A stretch of DNA of 64,000 nucleotides from Setophaga petechia (lineage: Eukaryota; Chordata; Aves; Passeriformes; Parulidae). Of this stretch, positions 38,291 through 49,300 are shown in pieces. Numbering within the stretch: position 1 is the first letter of the stretch; each line of letters opens with the position of its first letter. The stretch spans positions 36,765,291 to 36,829,290 of the forward strand of contig JANCRA010000003.1 of NCBI GenBank assembly GCA_024362935.1. Direction: 5' to 3'. The notes beneath the pieces were generated by a model. It was not told the DNA's origin, searched no databases, and worked only from the letters and a program-made list of their open reading frames with translations. The translations under genes and the position numbers were made by a program.

Positions 38291-41200
38291 TTTGTTTTTT
38301 TTTTTAGGGGGTGAAAAGGGCATCTATCTTTTTTTGTCGTATTCAACTATTTCAACATATGACTTTTCACACTTTTAACATTGCAATTCTTACACAGCAG
38401 GTCAAAAAGTAAACAAGCAGTTGGGTGTGTTCAGCAACTTACTGGGTTTAAAAAGTGATATTTATTCAATTCTACATATAATTTCTTTCATTTATTTATT
38501 TCACTTTCAGCTCCATACTTTCTCTCCTGCTTCTGTTAGCACTTGGAATGACTTCTAGCTTGCATTAATTTTCCTTTCTTATGATCATCTTCAAACTTTC
38601 CTCACAAATTCTTTTTCAGAGACTTTCAGTGTAGCGTGCTCTCCACCTGTTGTGACTTCAGTTAGCAATAAACTGATTCTTGTTCAAATTCTAAATTAAA
38701 AGATGAGGACAAAAGTACGGTGATAAGTGTTAAATTATGGGCTTTATTTGTTTGGCTGTTGGACTGGATTAGTCTGGATTCTGCTTAAATGATGCCACAA
38801 GGTTTTATGCAGTGTTTTGTAGTGAATCTGCCGCTAATACAGCAGTGTAGTTTTCTGAAACTACAGATGAATATTAGCTGGTTTTTAATATATAGGTCAA
38901 AATTGTGAACTGATTTTTAATTAACAAGTTGATAATTGCTTAACGATAACATTGTTAACTTGATTTTTTAATTTCATGTTCTTAAAATTCATCTAGAGAT
39001 AATTCACAAATACTTTCAAGCTCATAGCTAACGCTTGTTAAATTGTGATTAGTTTCAATGAGCTGCATAGTTTTGTTTTTCTATTGAAAGGTTATACAAC
39101 TAGTCAGTGACACTGAAAATTTTGAATTATGTATTGGGTGGGTTGGTGTCACTTAAATTCTTCATATGTTTTCCATGTGATTTTCAATTTACTTCAGTAT
39201 ATATTCTAATATTTGCTTTTAGGTTTATTCATAGGGCCTAGCTCCTTCCCTGATCTAAAACATCCTCAAAAATGAGTTGTAATTTGACATATACAATTTT
39301 AAATAAAAAGATTAAATTAATATTTAAATGAGGGCAAATCAACTTCTGAAAATATATATGATAATTTTCAGAAAGCATTTATTTTCCTATGTAATCCCTC
39401 TGCTTTGGGAAGCCACCTAGGATTCCTATTTCAGTACGACAGTGGCTGTCGTTCTTTTTACTTAATTGATACAGAAAGCTCTTATGCCCATTCATAAGAC
39501 TATTTCTATTCTGAATAGAACATTAAGGTTTTAATTCTGTTTAAAAGCAGTGACTATAAGTAAAATTTCAATTGTATCTTAGGATAAATTTTAACTTTAG
39601 CAAACATCTGTGTTCTGTTATGACAAAAATTTTCATATGTACAGGTGGGGGCATGAGTATAAATAAGTCAAATGGTTGCAAATATTGTATAATAGAATTT
39701 AATTACCATTTGATAATTGCTTTCACGAATGTTACAGACTTTTAGATATGATATTGACAAGCATCTGTCTTGGCAACTGGTAGGAACTTCTGAAAACATT
39801 CTGTATTTTTCTTATCCATGTGTTTAACAGTAGTCAGAAAGGAGCCCCCACCCCATGAGGTCTGGCAAAAAATCAGCGTTATTGCCTGCTATCCACTTAT
39901 GATTTCTAATTTTATTATGACTGACAGTTTATCATAAAGTTATTGCAGTTCTTGCATTACATTTTTTGTTTTATGAATACTCCATCAAATTTATGTGAAT
40001 GACATTGGGTTCCCATGGCATTGTCTGGACTGCTTTTAGGTCGCCTGCTGTTTTGATGTTTGTAGTTTCATGCAAGCATTTGGACTTTAAGCAGGCAGTT
40101 ATTGTTTGAACACCTGCTGGAAAAGAAGCACTTTGCTGCATTCACAAGATGTCAAGAATTTGCTGAGAACTGGGTTACATGTTTATAAACACAATAAAGT
40201 TTAAGTTACATCTTACATTTTAATTATGAGACAGTCTCAGAATTTAAATGTAACATGAATTGTTTTCTCAGGTCTATTTTAACTGGTATGAATCCCTTTC
40301 TGCTTGCTTTTGAGAGTAGAACTACAGCAACCAGACTGGCATTAGTTTCTTTACATGCAGAGCTTCAATTTCAGATCTTAAAGCTGGTAAAGCCTGCTTA
40401 AACTTTTGCACTGGCCTTGTTTTTTCTGAGCTGTGTACCTGTGCTCCATCAATAATCTCAAGAATCTTTCACTTCCCCTTGGCTAAATTTGAAGATGAAG
40501 AAACATGGCAAAATTTACGAGGGAGGTACAGGAAATCAAGTGAGTCTTGGATACATTAACTTGTAAATTTTGAGTGTGCCCTGTCAGGACACCTTAAAAT
40601 CCATTGTTTTCAAACAGTACACGTCTGTGAGTGACCAGGATTCAAAAATACCCTGCCTGATTCTCTGTGGTTTTTTTCTTCCCTAGTAACACATGGACTG
40701 CCTGAAATTAAATAGAATTTGCTTTCGGCATCCTCCTTTCTCCTCTAGAGTTTTGACCCTGCACTATATGACAAATACAGGAATAATGTTCAAAATAGAA
40801 TTGTAAAGCATTTGGCTAAAAAGAGGAAAGATTAGCTAATCTAATGCCTACAACATATTTATTTCTTCTCTCTTCGTGGGAGGCAACAGCCCTGTTCATG
40901 GTTCTGAAAAGACTGGTTGGTTACAATAATGTTTTGTCTGGGCAGGTCTTGACATTGTTTACTGCATGTATTAGTAGGATTAAGGAAAGAGGGCAGGAGG
41001 ATGAACTAGGAAGGAGTAAGTCTCTCTAGTGGTGTTGCAAATGAAAGCTTTCAAGGTTTTTGTAATTTAGTTGTGATATGCAGTGTAACTGTTAAACCCA
41101 AAGCAAGAACTCCTGATGTCATGAAGGTTCCTGCAGCTATAGACAGCACTTCTTGCAATAAACTCACTAATTTCTCAGGTCTGTATGACTCCTGGAAGCT

Positions 41201-43854
41201 CAAAGAGCTACTCAATTCACTTCCTATGACCAGCTTTCACTGATTTTTCCTTGTGCAGCAGCTGTAAAACAAACAAAACTGAAAGGAGAGTAGTTTGTGA
41301 ATTGCAGGCACTGCTGTACCTCAGTGGCTCTGTGTGGAACCAGTGCCTTAGAAAGATAGTTTGAAGCTATCACCTTTCCTTTTGGATAAAGCATGAAAAT
41401 TCTCAAGTCCAAACTCTCCTGTAGTAATTACATTATCTGCTGCTTAGCTTTTGAGCTGTAGAAATACTGACCAAAACCTGAGCTCTTCCAGTTAATTCAG
41501 TGTAGCTGTCTAACTTCTGAAATTTGTTTTAGTAACACCAGCACTAGCTTGAAATTTTTTGTACTGCACTTGTGTTGACTCTTAGACAGTTGCATTCTGA
41601 ATTCTCAGAGGGATTTTGGTTGAAAAGCTGTCCATGGCATTGCTGTGTTGTAATGTTTTTAAGGGAAGAAATAATTTGAAATGTAAGAGCAATGCTTCAT
41701 AAGCTTCAGGTATGCTGACTCATTTTCAGTATGAAAATTCAGCCTGACACAAAGTCCTTAACTGAACACATTTCGTTGTGGGCTAATTGGCTGGCCTTGT
41801 TTCAACCCTGCTGCTCTTTCTGTCATCTAGAAAACTTCATTTGCCTTGCATGGTAGTGCTATGGGTTTGTTTTTGTTGCAAACTGCTCCCCCTCAAAAAA
41901 AGCCAAACCAAAACCAAATTAAAAAAGTATGGTAGAAAAACAACATAGAGATGTGGTTATGTGGAGAGGAAATGTCTATTTAAGGATAAATTTGGAAAGA
42001 CTGGGTCAAAATATGTCTTATAGCTACAAAAAGGGTTATAAGACTTTATAAAGGGAAGATGATGAAAAAAAGATGAGTTATTCAGTGAATCATCATGAAA
42101 AAGGGTTAATTAAAAGCCTACTTTTAAAAATAAATTAAAATACAGGCAATAATAATTGAAACAGGAAGTGGCTGAGTAACTAGAAACTGTTAGTGTTGGA
42201 GAACTTGCAGGACAGGCAAGTTGCAAAGAGTCAGCACTGCACCTAGCTGGGCCTTTTGGGGGACTATAAAGTACATTTAACACATTACCCTGCTGCTGAA
42301 GTAGCAAGTTAAAATAAAATTAAGTACAAATGCAATAGAAATGTATGTATGACATAGTAATATTTCCATTTAACTGTGGATGGGGCATTTTGTTTACATC
42401 TGGGCACAGGAGAAGTTTTGATAAGTACAGAAGTTGTGATAGTAGGAAACAAAAGCCAGTGAAAGTACCCAAGGTTTCTAGTGTGGGTTTTTACCCTGAA
42501 GAGTGAGTTGTTTTCATTCTCACTGCAGCTGACATGAAAACTTGTGGTTTTTATTTTCTAGTTTTAAACATTGGGAGTACAATATCAAGGGTAACAGAAC
42601 AATGGAAGAATACTGTCATGGATGTTCTCTGCTAATAGTTTCTTGAAGTAACTAGAGGGCAATTAGGCAGAGGGCTGTCTGAACATCCTTGATTCTATTT
42701 CAGTAGATTAGTGTATGTGCTAGTATGCGTATGATTAGTTGAATTCTTCTGAAGTCCTGCATTTGGAGAATATTAATAAATAAAAGTAAGTTACAGTGCT
42801 CTGGGGGTGTGGATGTTGAAAACATCATGCATATTTTGCTGTCTTTCAGCTTGTCATGTTTGATCATTATGGTTCTCTTAGGTGCAATGTTTCATTCTCA
42901 AGACCCTCTGCAGTGTAGACAGCACTAATTATAACACCCTTGACTAATGTTTGTGTGAAATTTTATAATTACATCAATATTGCATAATGCTGATTAAATG
43001 TGGTTTAATATTTAGTGTTAGTAATCTCACCTTAATTCCCTTTCTTCTCTTACTGCTTTTTCCTCCTCAATTCAGTGTTAAACTTTCAGTAGTGATTATT
43101 AAAACATAAAATGTTTTTGCATGAGAAGATAATCGGTTTCAGTGCTTCATGTTTAATAGCAATAATTTTGGCCACTACTTGACCATGGACTGTGAGACAA
43201 ACTATTTTAGAAGACTTCATATTTTTATTTCTTCATAAAACCATTATAATCTTCCTCTTCCCTGAGTTATCTTCTGTAAAGTGCCATACCAATGACTTCC
43301 TAAATGTCAGTAAATGGATTTTTTCCCCCAAATTTTACATTTCTCTGGTTTAATTTCATTTTTCCTGACTCAAATTTCCAATATTTGTACTTAAGTGATC
43401 TTTACATACATACTCAGTATATTCACAATAAACAGATGGTACCAGGGGCTAGATATTTCTATGTGGTCACTGCAGGTCACAATTACACTTATACTCTTAG
43501 GTGGCAATCCTAATATTATGTGGCCACACACGTGAGTGTGAAACAAAGCTTCACTACATTATCCAAGGCAGAGAAGCTGCATTCTTAAGCAGGAATAAGT
43601 TATCTTTTAGTTGGCCCTGTGGAGACATTTCTATGAGAGTCAAAATAGGTGAGCTGCACATTAATAAATATTTTGAAATTTTTTCTTGTAAGAGATAGTT
43701 TGGTGAGGGAAAGGCTACACATACCTAAATTTTACATGGAAAGACAATTTTGCTGCTTTGTGCATTTGTTTATTCTCTGTGAACCCATACATGACTTTTG
43801 AACAACTTTTGTTGTTGTCAAACGAGGCAAGGAGCTATTGGGAATAAAGGAATC
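38291..43854. other. Unique non-coding sequence, no gene seen
   Basis: No gene or interspersed repeat is recognised. The block at about 39,600-40,170 is evenly composed and free of simple repeats, so it is a reasonable place to look for conserved non-coding elements. Confidence 0.55.
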
Positions 43855-43968
43855 CTAGAATAGGCTGATTCAGAAGGGCCCTTTTAAAAGTCATCTGGTT
43901 CAACCCCTTTGTTGTGGGCAGGGACAACTTCCACTAAATCAAATTGCTTGTAGCCAGTCTGTGTCTCT
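43855..43968 (-). mobile_element. Short CR1 LINE 3' terminus
   Basis: The reversed CR1 terminus reads AATCCTAGAATAGGCTGATT, AAGTCATCTGGTTCAACCCC, TTGTTGTGGGCAGGGACAAC and TTCCACTAAATCAAATTGC. About 110 bp remain before similarity is lost, so this is a strongly 5'-truncated copy. Confidence 0.85.
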
Positions 43969-44157
43969 TTATGGTTAGATAAATGCAGGATGTCAGAATT
44001 ACTGTTCCATAAAATGCTGACAAAACTGGAAAGCTGTATCATGCTACCAGCACTCACTCCATGAGCACCTGCAGGCCATCCCTTATTTCTTTGTAAGAAT
44101 TTGATAAAACTTCAGAGGGTGTATGGATTTAGTAGACATAACCTAGCATATTCTCTC

Positions 44158-44190
44158 ACTGAAAATATTACCCTCAGTAATATTTTCAGT
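44158..44190. repeat. Perfect 14-bp inverted repeat, 5-nt loop
   Basis: ACTGAAAATATTAC (44158-44171) and GTAATATTTTCAGT (44177-44190) are exact reverse complements around CCTCA. It is the only perfect arm pair of this length that I noticed. Pairing stops cleanly on both sides. Confidence 0.95.
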
Positions 44191-45267
44191 AAAGTAATAA
44201 TATCTTCTCTCAGTCTTGAAAGGTTAAAAATTAATAAAAGCTTCTAAGTAATTTTTTCCTTATTTTGTTTAGTGTCCTCATCTGTAGGATGGTTGAGTAT
44301 TGGTTCACAGAGGTCACAAACAGTAAGGAAAAACCCTAATAATTAATTATTCAGTTAAAAATATTCAGGAATCTGAAAGAATACGTTCACTTGTCAAAAA
44401 TGCTTGAAATTCCCTGTTGACAGCAAGTTCCACAACACTGATGGAAGTCTTATAATATTTTGTTATTTTAGGATAAGAAACAAGACTTGCTAACTAGGGT
44501 TTGTTTACAGGTACTGTTTTTTTTGAAATCAGTATAATTTCCTACCAGAAGGAAAGTTATGCCCTCTTAAGCTTCTGTCAGAGCAGTAGAAATGAGCTGT
44601 ATGTAGAGCATAGATTCACATGTATATATGTACAGAGTAGTCTTCATTTTCTTGCCAGCCTATTCCACTCTGAAATTGATTTTACTGCAAGAGTCTATTA
44701 TTCAGCCTACCTGTTTCTTTTTTTCATGTGTTCTCATTAATACATATTGAAAAGGGATAAAGGAAGGTATGCTGGGATATAATATGCAGGATTTCCTTCA
44801 GATCCTTTTCCCATTAATATTCAAGGAAAATCTGATATTTTTTTACATAAGAAAAATGTTAGGGTTTTTTTGGACATGATTCCATCTTCAGTTAGAATAT
44901 GTGTGAAAAGCATTTTTGGTAGAAATTGAGAATACTTTCTTCTTGAAAATAAAACCTTGGTTCTGGTGGTACAGAATAAAACAGAAATATTTAAATCCCT
45001 GCAGCTCAAGTAACACTAACTTATACATTAAACATACCTTGAATATTAAAAAGAATTAATAGCTTGCTTCCCCTTACAAATGAAGATTTAATTATGCAGG
45101 GTTTTTAATGAAATTGTAGCATGTTCCTGTAAATTTCCCAACTGTGGTAATGTATTTTCATATTATTATCACAGTGTGGCTACAAAAAAAAAAAAAAAAC
45201 AAAAACCAAAACTGTGAATAATTTAACCTCACTTTTATTCTTTTTATTATTTGTTTTTGTCTTTCAG
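44191..45267. other. Non-coding sequence, no gene seen
   Basis: The sequence is AT-rich and ends with an A16 run (45184-45199) and a long pyrimidine-rich stretch leading into the exon-like segment at 45,268. Confidence 0.6.
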
Positions 45268-45357
45268 AAATGAATTCCTTTATTGCAAGAAATTGTGATT
45301 ATTTATTGATTCAGAAAGAAAACAGGCTGATGTTCTCTTGGGTCTTCTGAGCAACAT
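45268..45357 (+). other. Candidate untranslated or lncRNA exon (unproven)
   Basis: This is one of the strongest acceptor-donor pairs in the window. A pyrimidine tract of roughly 30 nt ends TTTGTTTTTGTCTTTCAG at 45267, with a plausible branch region (TTTAACCTCACTT) about 40 nt upstream. The GTAAGT donor starts at 45358, giving a 90-nt segment. Every frame has a stop. One frame begins at an ATG three bases in (MNSFIARNCDYLL...) and stops after 26 codons. It could be a 5'-UTR exon, an lncRNA exon, or a cryptic site pair. It runs opposite to the minus-strand candidate 320 bp away, so the two cannot belong to one transcript. Confidence 0.28.
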
Positions 45358-45676
45358 GTAAGTTAAAGTTTTTTGTAACCCTGATTAAGTCTTCAATTTA
45401 GGTAGTGATTACTATTTGATTTTAGCAAAGAAACCATTGGTTAGAGATGTTTCTTAATGTATTTTTTTATCACAGCAGCAGCTAAGGTACAGTGGTAGAT
45501 TGAGATAATACCTTTTGGAAGATATTTTTATCCCCTTGTTTTACTTTGCACATTAATATTCATCAGGTTCTACTAATCACTTGTAAGCTTCACATAGGCA
45601 GGTTCATAGCAGCACAAGTTAAAATCCATCATAATTGTTAAGCAAAGCTCTAAAAAAGAAATTATACAGGGCCTAC

Positions 45677-45766
45677 CTGCTCAGCAAAATGATCTGGCAC
45701 TAAATAAGTGCCTTTATGTGCTAACTTCCCCCAAAATAGCAGTGTTGTGACCTTTTCTGGTAGAAA
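45677..45766 (-). other. Candidate internal coding exon, 30 codons (unproven)
   Basis: On the minus strand a good acceptor (GTATAGTTGTGTTTTTGCAG, ending at 45767) is followed by exactly 90 nt, open in phase 0. The segment starts FLPEKVTTLLFWGK and ends GTYLVPDHFAEQ. It runs into a good donor (GAGCAG followed by GTAGGC). A length divisible by three, symmetric phase and an open frame agree with a real exon. I do not recognise the peptide and found no matching neighbour exon. The open frame continues through both splice sites, so openness alone is not strong evidence. Confidence 0.27.
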
Positions 45767-45896
45767 CTGCAAAAACACAACTATACAGTGGCTGACAGAA
45801 GTGTAAAATCTGATTAAAATTTTCAGTTTGAAGGAGATGCTAAGTAGTATTAATGACCTTCTCTGACTTAATGCACTAGTACAGAAAGGGAGGCTA

Positions 45897-46365
45897 AAAA
45901 GTCCATTTGCTCTTTCCCAGGGCGATGTGTGTGGAACAACGTCGCTGCTCAGTAGCAGCATGGTTTCTGGTATTGCTAGTGGAAAAGTCTTAACTTTTCT
46001 CCTGTTGATGTTTGATTTCATTGCCATAAGCATTTCCTGCCTGATAAAGGCACAGTTCTTGAGGTTCATGTTGGATCTCTGTTATTTGTTTGACTTTTGA
46101 AAGGCTAATTGATTCAGCTTTGTTCAAGGCGTTGTCTTTGTCTTTTCTGTGCATAGACATTTGTAGGCACAATTCATGGGCTCCAGTGTTGGGAGACTGA
46201 ATATCTGTCATCCAAATAGTCGTGCACTCGCACAGAAAGAGGACTTTGAACATCCTGGTTTTCAGTGTTTTCAGTATGATTTCTGTCACTGTTTTTAGAA
46301 ATGCTCCAGTCCATGAGCAGAAGAGATGTCACTGGCTGAGGTGATCTGCCATATCTAGTGACTAG
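45897..46365 (-). pseudogene. Possible decayed coding segment (unidentified)
   Basis: The minus strand shows successive open stretches with protein-like, hydrophilic composition. The first frame spans 46365-46177 (63 codons, containing NSDRNHTENTENQDV and ending SQHWSP). A second, overlapping frame continues through HELCLQMSMHRKDK to HQQEKS, with a stop at 45990-45992. The same frame then stays open for 31 more codons (starting DFSTSNTRN) to the next stop. One frameshift and one in-frame stop would explain the pattern if this were once a coding exon. The segment also retains several CpGs. No family is recognised, and chance remains likely. Confidence 0.18.
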
Positions 46366-49300
46366 TCAGAACTCAAATGTGAGGTTTGACACGCAGCCAG
46401 CAAACTTGTCTTTGTTCAGGAGAACTTTCCAACTACTCTAAAAGTAAATTACCTAATATAAGATGGTATTTTCACAAATAAATTACCAATTGAAGGAACA
46501 AGTGGCTTGAATGTGTTCAACTGTAGGTGGGGATTCTTAAACTGGGATGCAAAACCTATGCAATGGAAACTGCAGTGTGTCTATGCTCTCTACTGAAAAA
46601 ATGACAAGAAGAAGCTGCAAAATGGGTGTCTGGACAAAAAAGTTCAAGATATGCCGTCAAAATTCTTGTTTTAGCTGAGCAGTTGACACAGATGTTTGTA
46701 GCTTCCTAGAGGATTAGACTGACAGAAAAATAAAAGCACTGGGCATCCTTTTATCAACATCTAGATAATTTTTTTCTGATTCATAAATACTTTCAACGTC
46801 ATGATCAGATGATTTAAGATCAAGGTTTTCATTGTAAGGGAAAACAATAGATTTTTCTTCATTATGTTGGGAATTCTTTTATTTGATATGCTCATTAGAT
46901 TTTGTGATAGAAGCCATCAATTTGAAATAAAAAATTAAATGTCTTAGTACCATTTTATTGTCCAGACTAAGAGTTAGGTTGCAGCTGGCCTAAAATGACT
47001 GCATAGCCACTGGCTATAGCTGATCAGGAAGCCTCAACTTTCCATATGTGACGTCCCATCATTCATATTTTCTGCTATTACAATTTTATGATGCCTGGTC
47101 CTTCTCTCTGCTTTTTGGAAGATTCCTAGTCCCTGTTGTAAAAGGTTAGCAAAAGCTGTGGTGCATGCAGTACTGATTTATTTACATCCCCCTCAGTCTA
47201 GGAGCTAATAAGATAACTAAACGCACATGCTGCAAGTGTTTGATTTTCAGCACATGCAGCAATCAAAGGAATTCTGGCAGCCACAGGGTGGTGTCAGTAC
47301 TGGTGAGAGCTGATCTATATTTTGCAAGAGTTTGTTTTTTCCACATCAGAAAATGCAGATTAGTGGAAACTAAAATCTGTGTCCTCAGCCTTTCATCCCA
47401 ACTGGCTTCCTGATAACATTTAGGAATAACAGTGCTTTTCCACTGGTAGCTAATTCAACACAGTTTTCTCATGGAAGCTGTATGCCACAAAGCCTGCAAG
47501 GTAGAAATTAGGCTGTGCCCCTCGCTGGGGTGTTTTGGTGCTAGGAGTAGCTCCTAGGAGCCCTCAAGGCCTGGAAGATGGGGTTGGGGCTGGAGCCCTC
47601 TGTGCTTTTAAAAGGCTTGTCTTTCTCAGGGTGCTTCACTTCTGGGGTTAACTCCCAACTTCCAGATCAGCTTACAGGATTTTTGAGTATTTGACAGTAC
47701 ATTGAGGATCTGTGAACCTGGGGCAGCTCATGATAAGTTTTGTTTTTGTACTGCCTTACTATCTTTCATTTGCTAGAGTTCTGCCTGATTCAGTTTGTTC
47801 TGTGTGTTTTTGTTTATTTTTAATCGTTATTGGATAGAATAAAAATTCTGTTAGGAGTTTTATTTCTGTGTGATTTGGGGGGTGAAAAAATAATCATCTG
47901 AGTAGTGCTGACAATAATCCAGGTACATAATGTTTTAAAGAGGTTTCATGTGGATATTATTTTTCAGCTGAAGACATTGTTTGGGAATGATTGATTTAAT
48001 TATTTTCTCCAGTTAGAGACTTGGCTTCTAACTGTAAAGCATTTTTTGCTGTGTAGTTACTTGAGGCACTGTTATTTTCAATTCAACAGGAAACAGCTCT
48101 AAGTAAGAGCACAGAAATGAGTAACAAAGTTAGAGCACAGAAATGAGTGACATTGTGTTAGGGGACTGCATATCTCAAAATACACAGCTTCAGCCTGCAC
48201 GCAAAAACATAATTTAGCTTTGATAATAGAAATTAGATTTCAATCAGTATGCTCTTTGTTATTAATCCATTTTTCTCCTTTCATCTGAAGAGGTCCTAAT
48301 AACATGTTAGACAAATCACACTCTTTAAAAGCTGATTTGAAATAAAAATGTTTTTGAAGCCTTGTAATTTCAGGCATGCATTTTGTAATAATAATATGTT
48401 TCCTTGCTGCTAATGTATTGACGCATGCTTGTAAATGTGCACAATGTTTTTCTTTTATTTTGGTCCAAGTTTATTGTTAGGAATTAAATAATTCTTCCTA
48501 TTTAAGCAAATTTGTGAGGAAACCATAAGAGGTACAGTAAGAACATTAGATTTGAAGACCTAATAAAGACCTTAAATTGTAAGGACTTGTTCTTAATTTG
48601 GACTGTTGAAGGCCTGAGGTTAGCTTTTTCCTTTGGGGCAGAAGTGATGGTGTTTCAAGTAGTTATAAATCTTTGATGTTTCATCAGTTTCAATTACTGT
48701 CTGAAGGTGAGGAATTTGTAGTGTGTGCACACAAGCAAACACTTCTGTGTGCATTCTGCATAGGAGCGCTCTCGTATAGGTTAGGTTGTTATTGGAGTCT
48801 CAACTGCACAGCTTTATACAGCTTAATTCTAGCAGATGTTTTTTATGATACAGACAAAGACACTTATATGTAGGCTTTTGATAGGCTACTGCGATTATCA
48901 TTTTGGTTTCTAGGGCCAGCTTGAAGAGCAAAAGAATTATTGTCAAAGATGTTGTGAATTTACTGTTAATTTAGTAACAGTTCTCAGTTTCTTCTGCTGC
49001 TTTTAGTCTAGCAAATCTTAGCTACCTAATATATCCTTTTAAAAACACCCTTTTGAGGCAGGTGGGGTTGGGGAGAGAAAACAACTCCCCTCTGTGAATG
49101 TGGCTATAATGCTCTATCTGAGCATACCACTTCCTGACAATCTCCCTTTGTACCACCCCAAAAGAGAGTGCTGTGCCCAAAATCCTTGTCTTGAGGATCT
49201 TAAAGGGGCCTCTCAGTATTACTGTCTGCTCTCCTACAATTTTGCTGCTTCTTGTAGGGTTGATTTAACCACACACCCTTTTTCTTTTGCAGAGTTTTGC

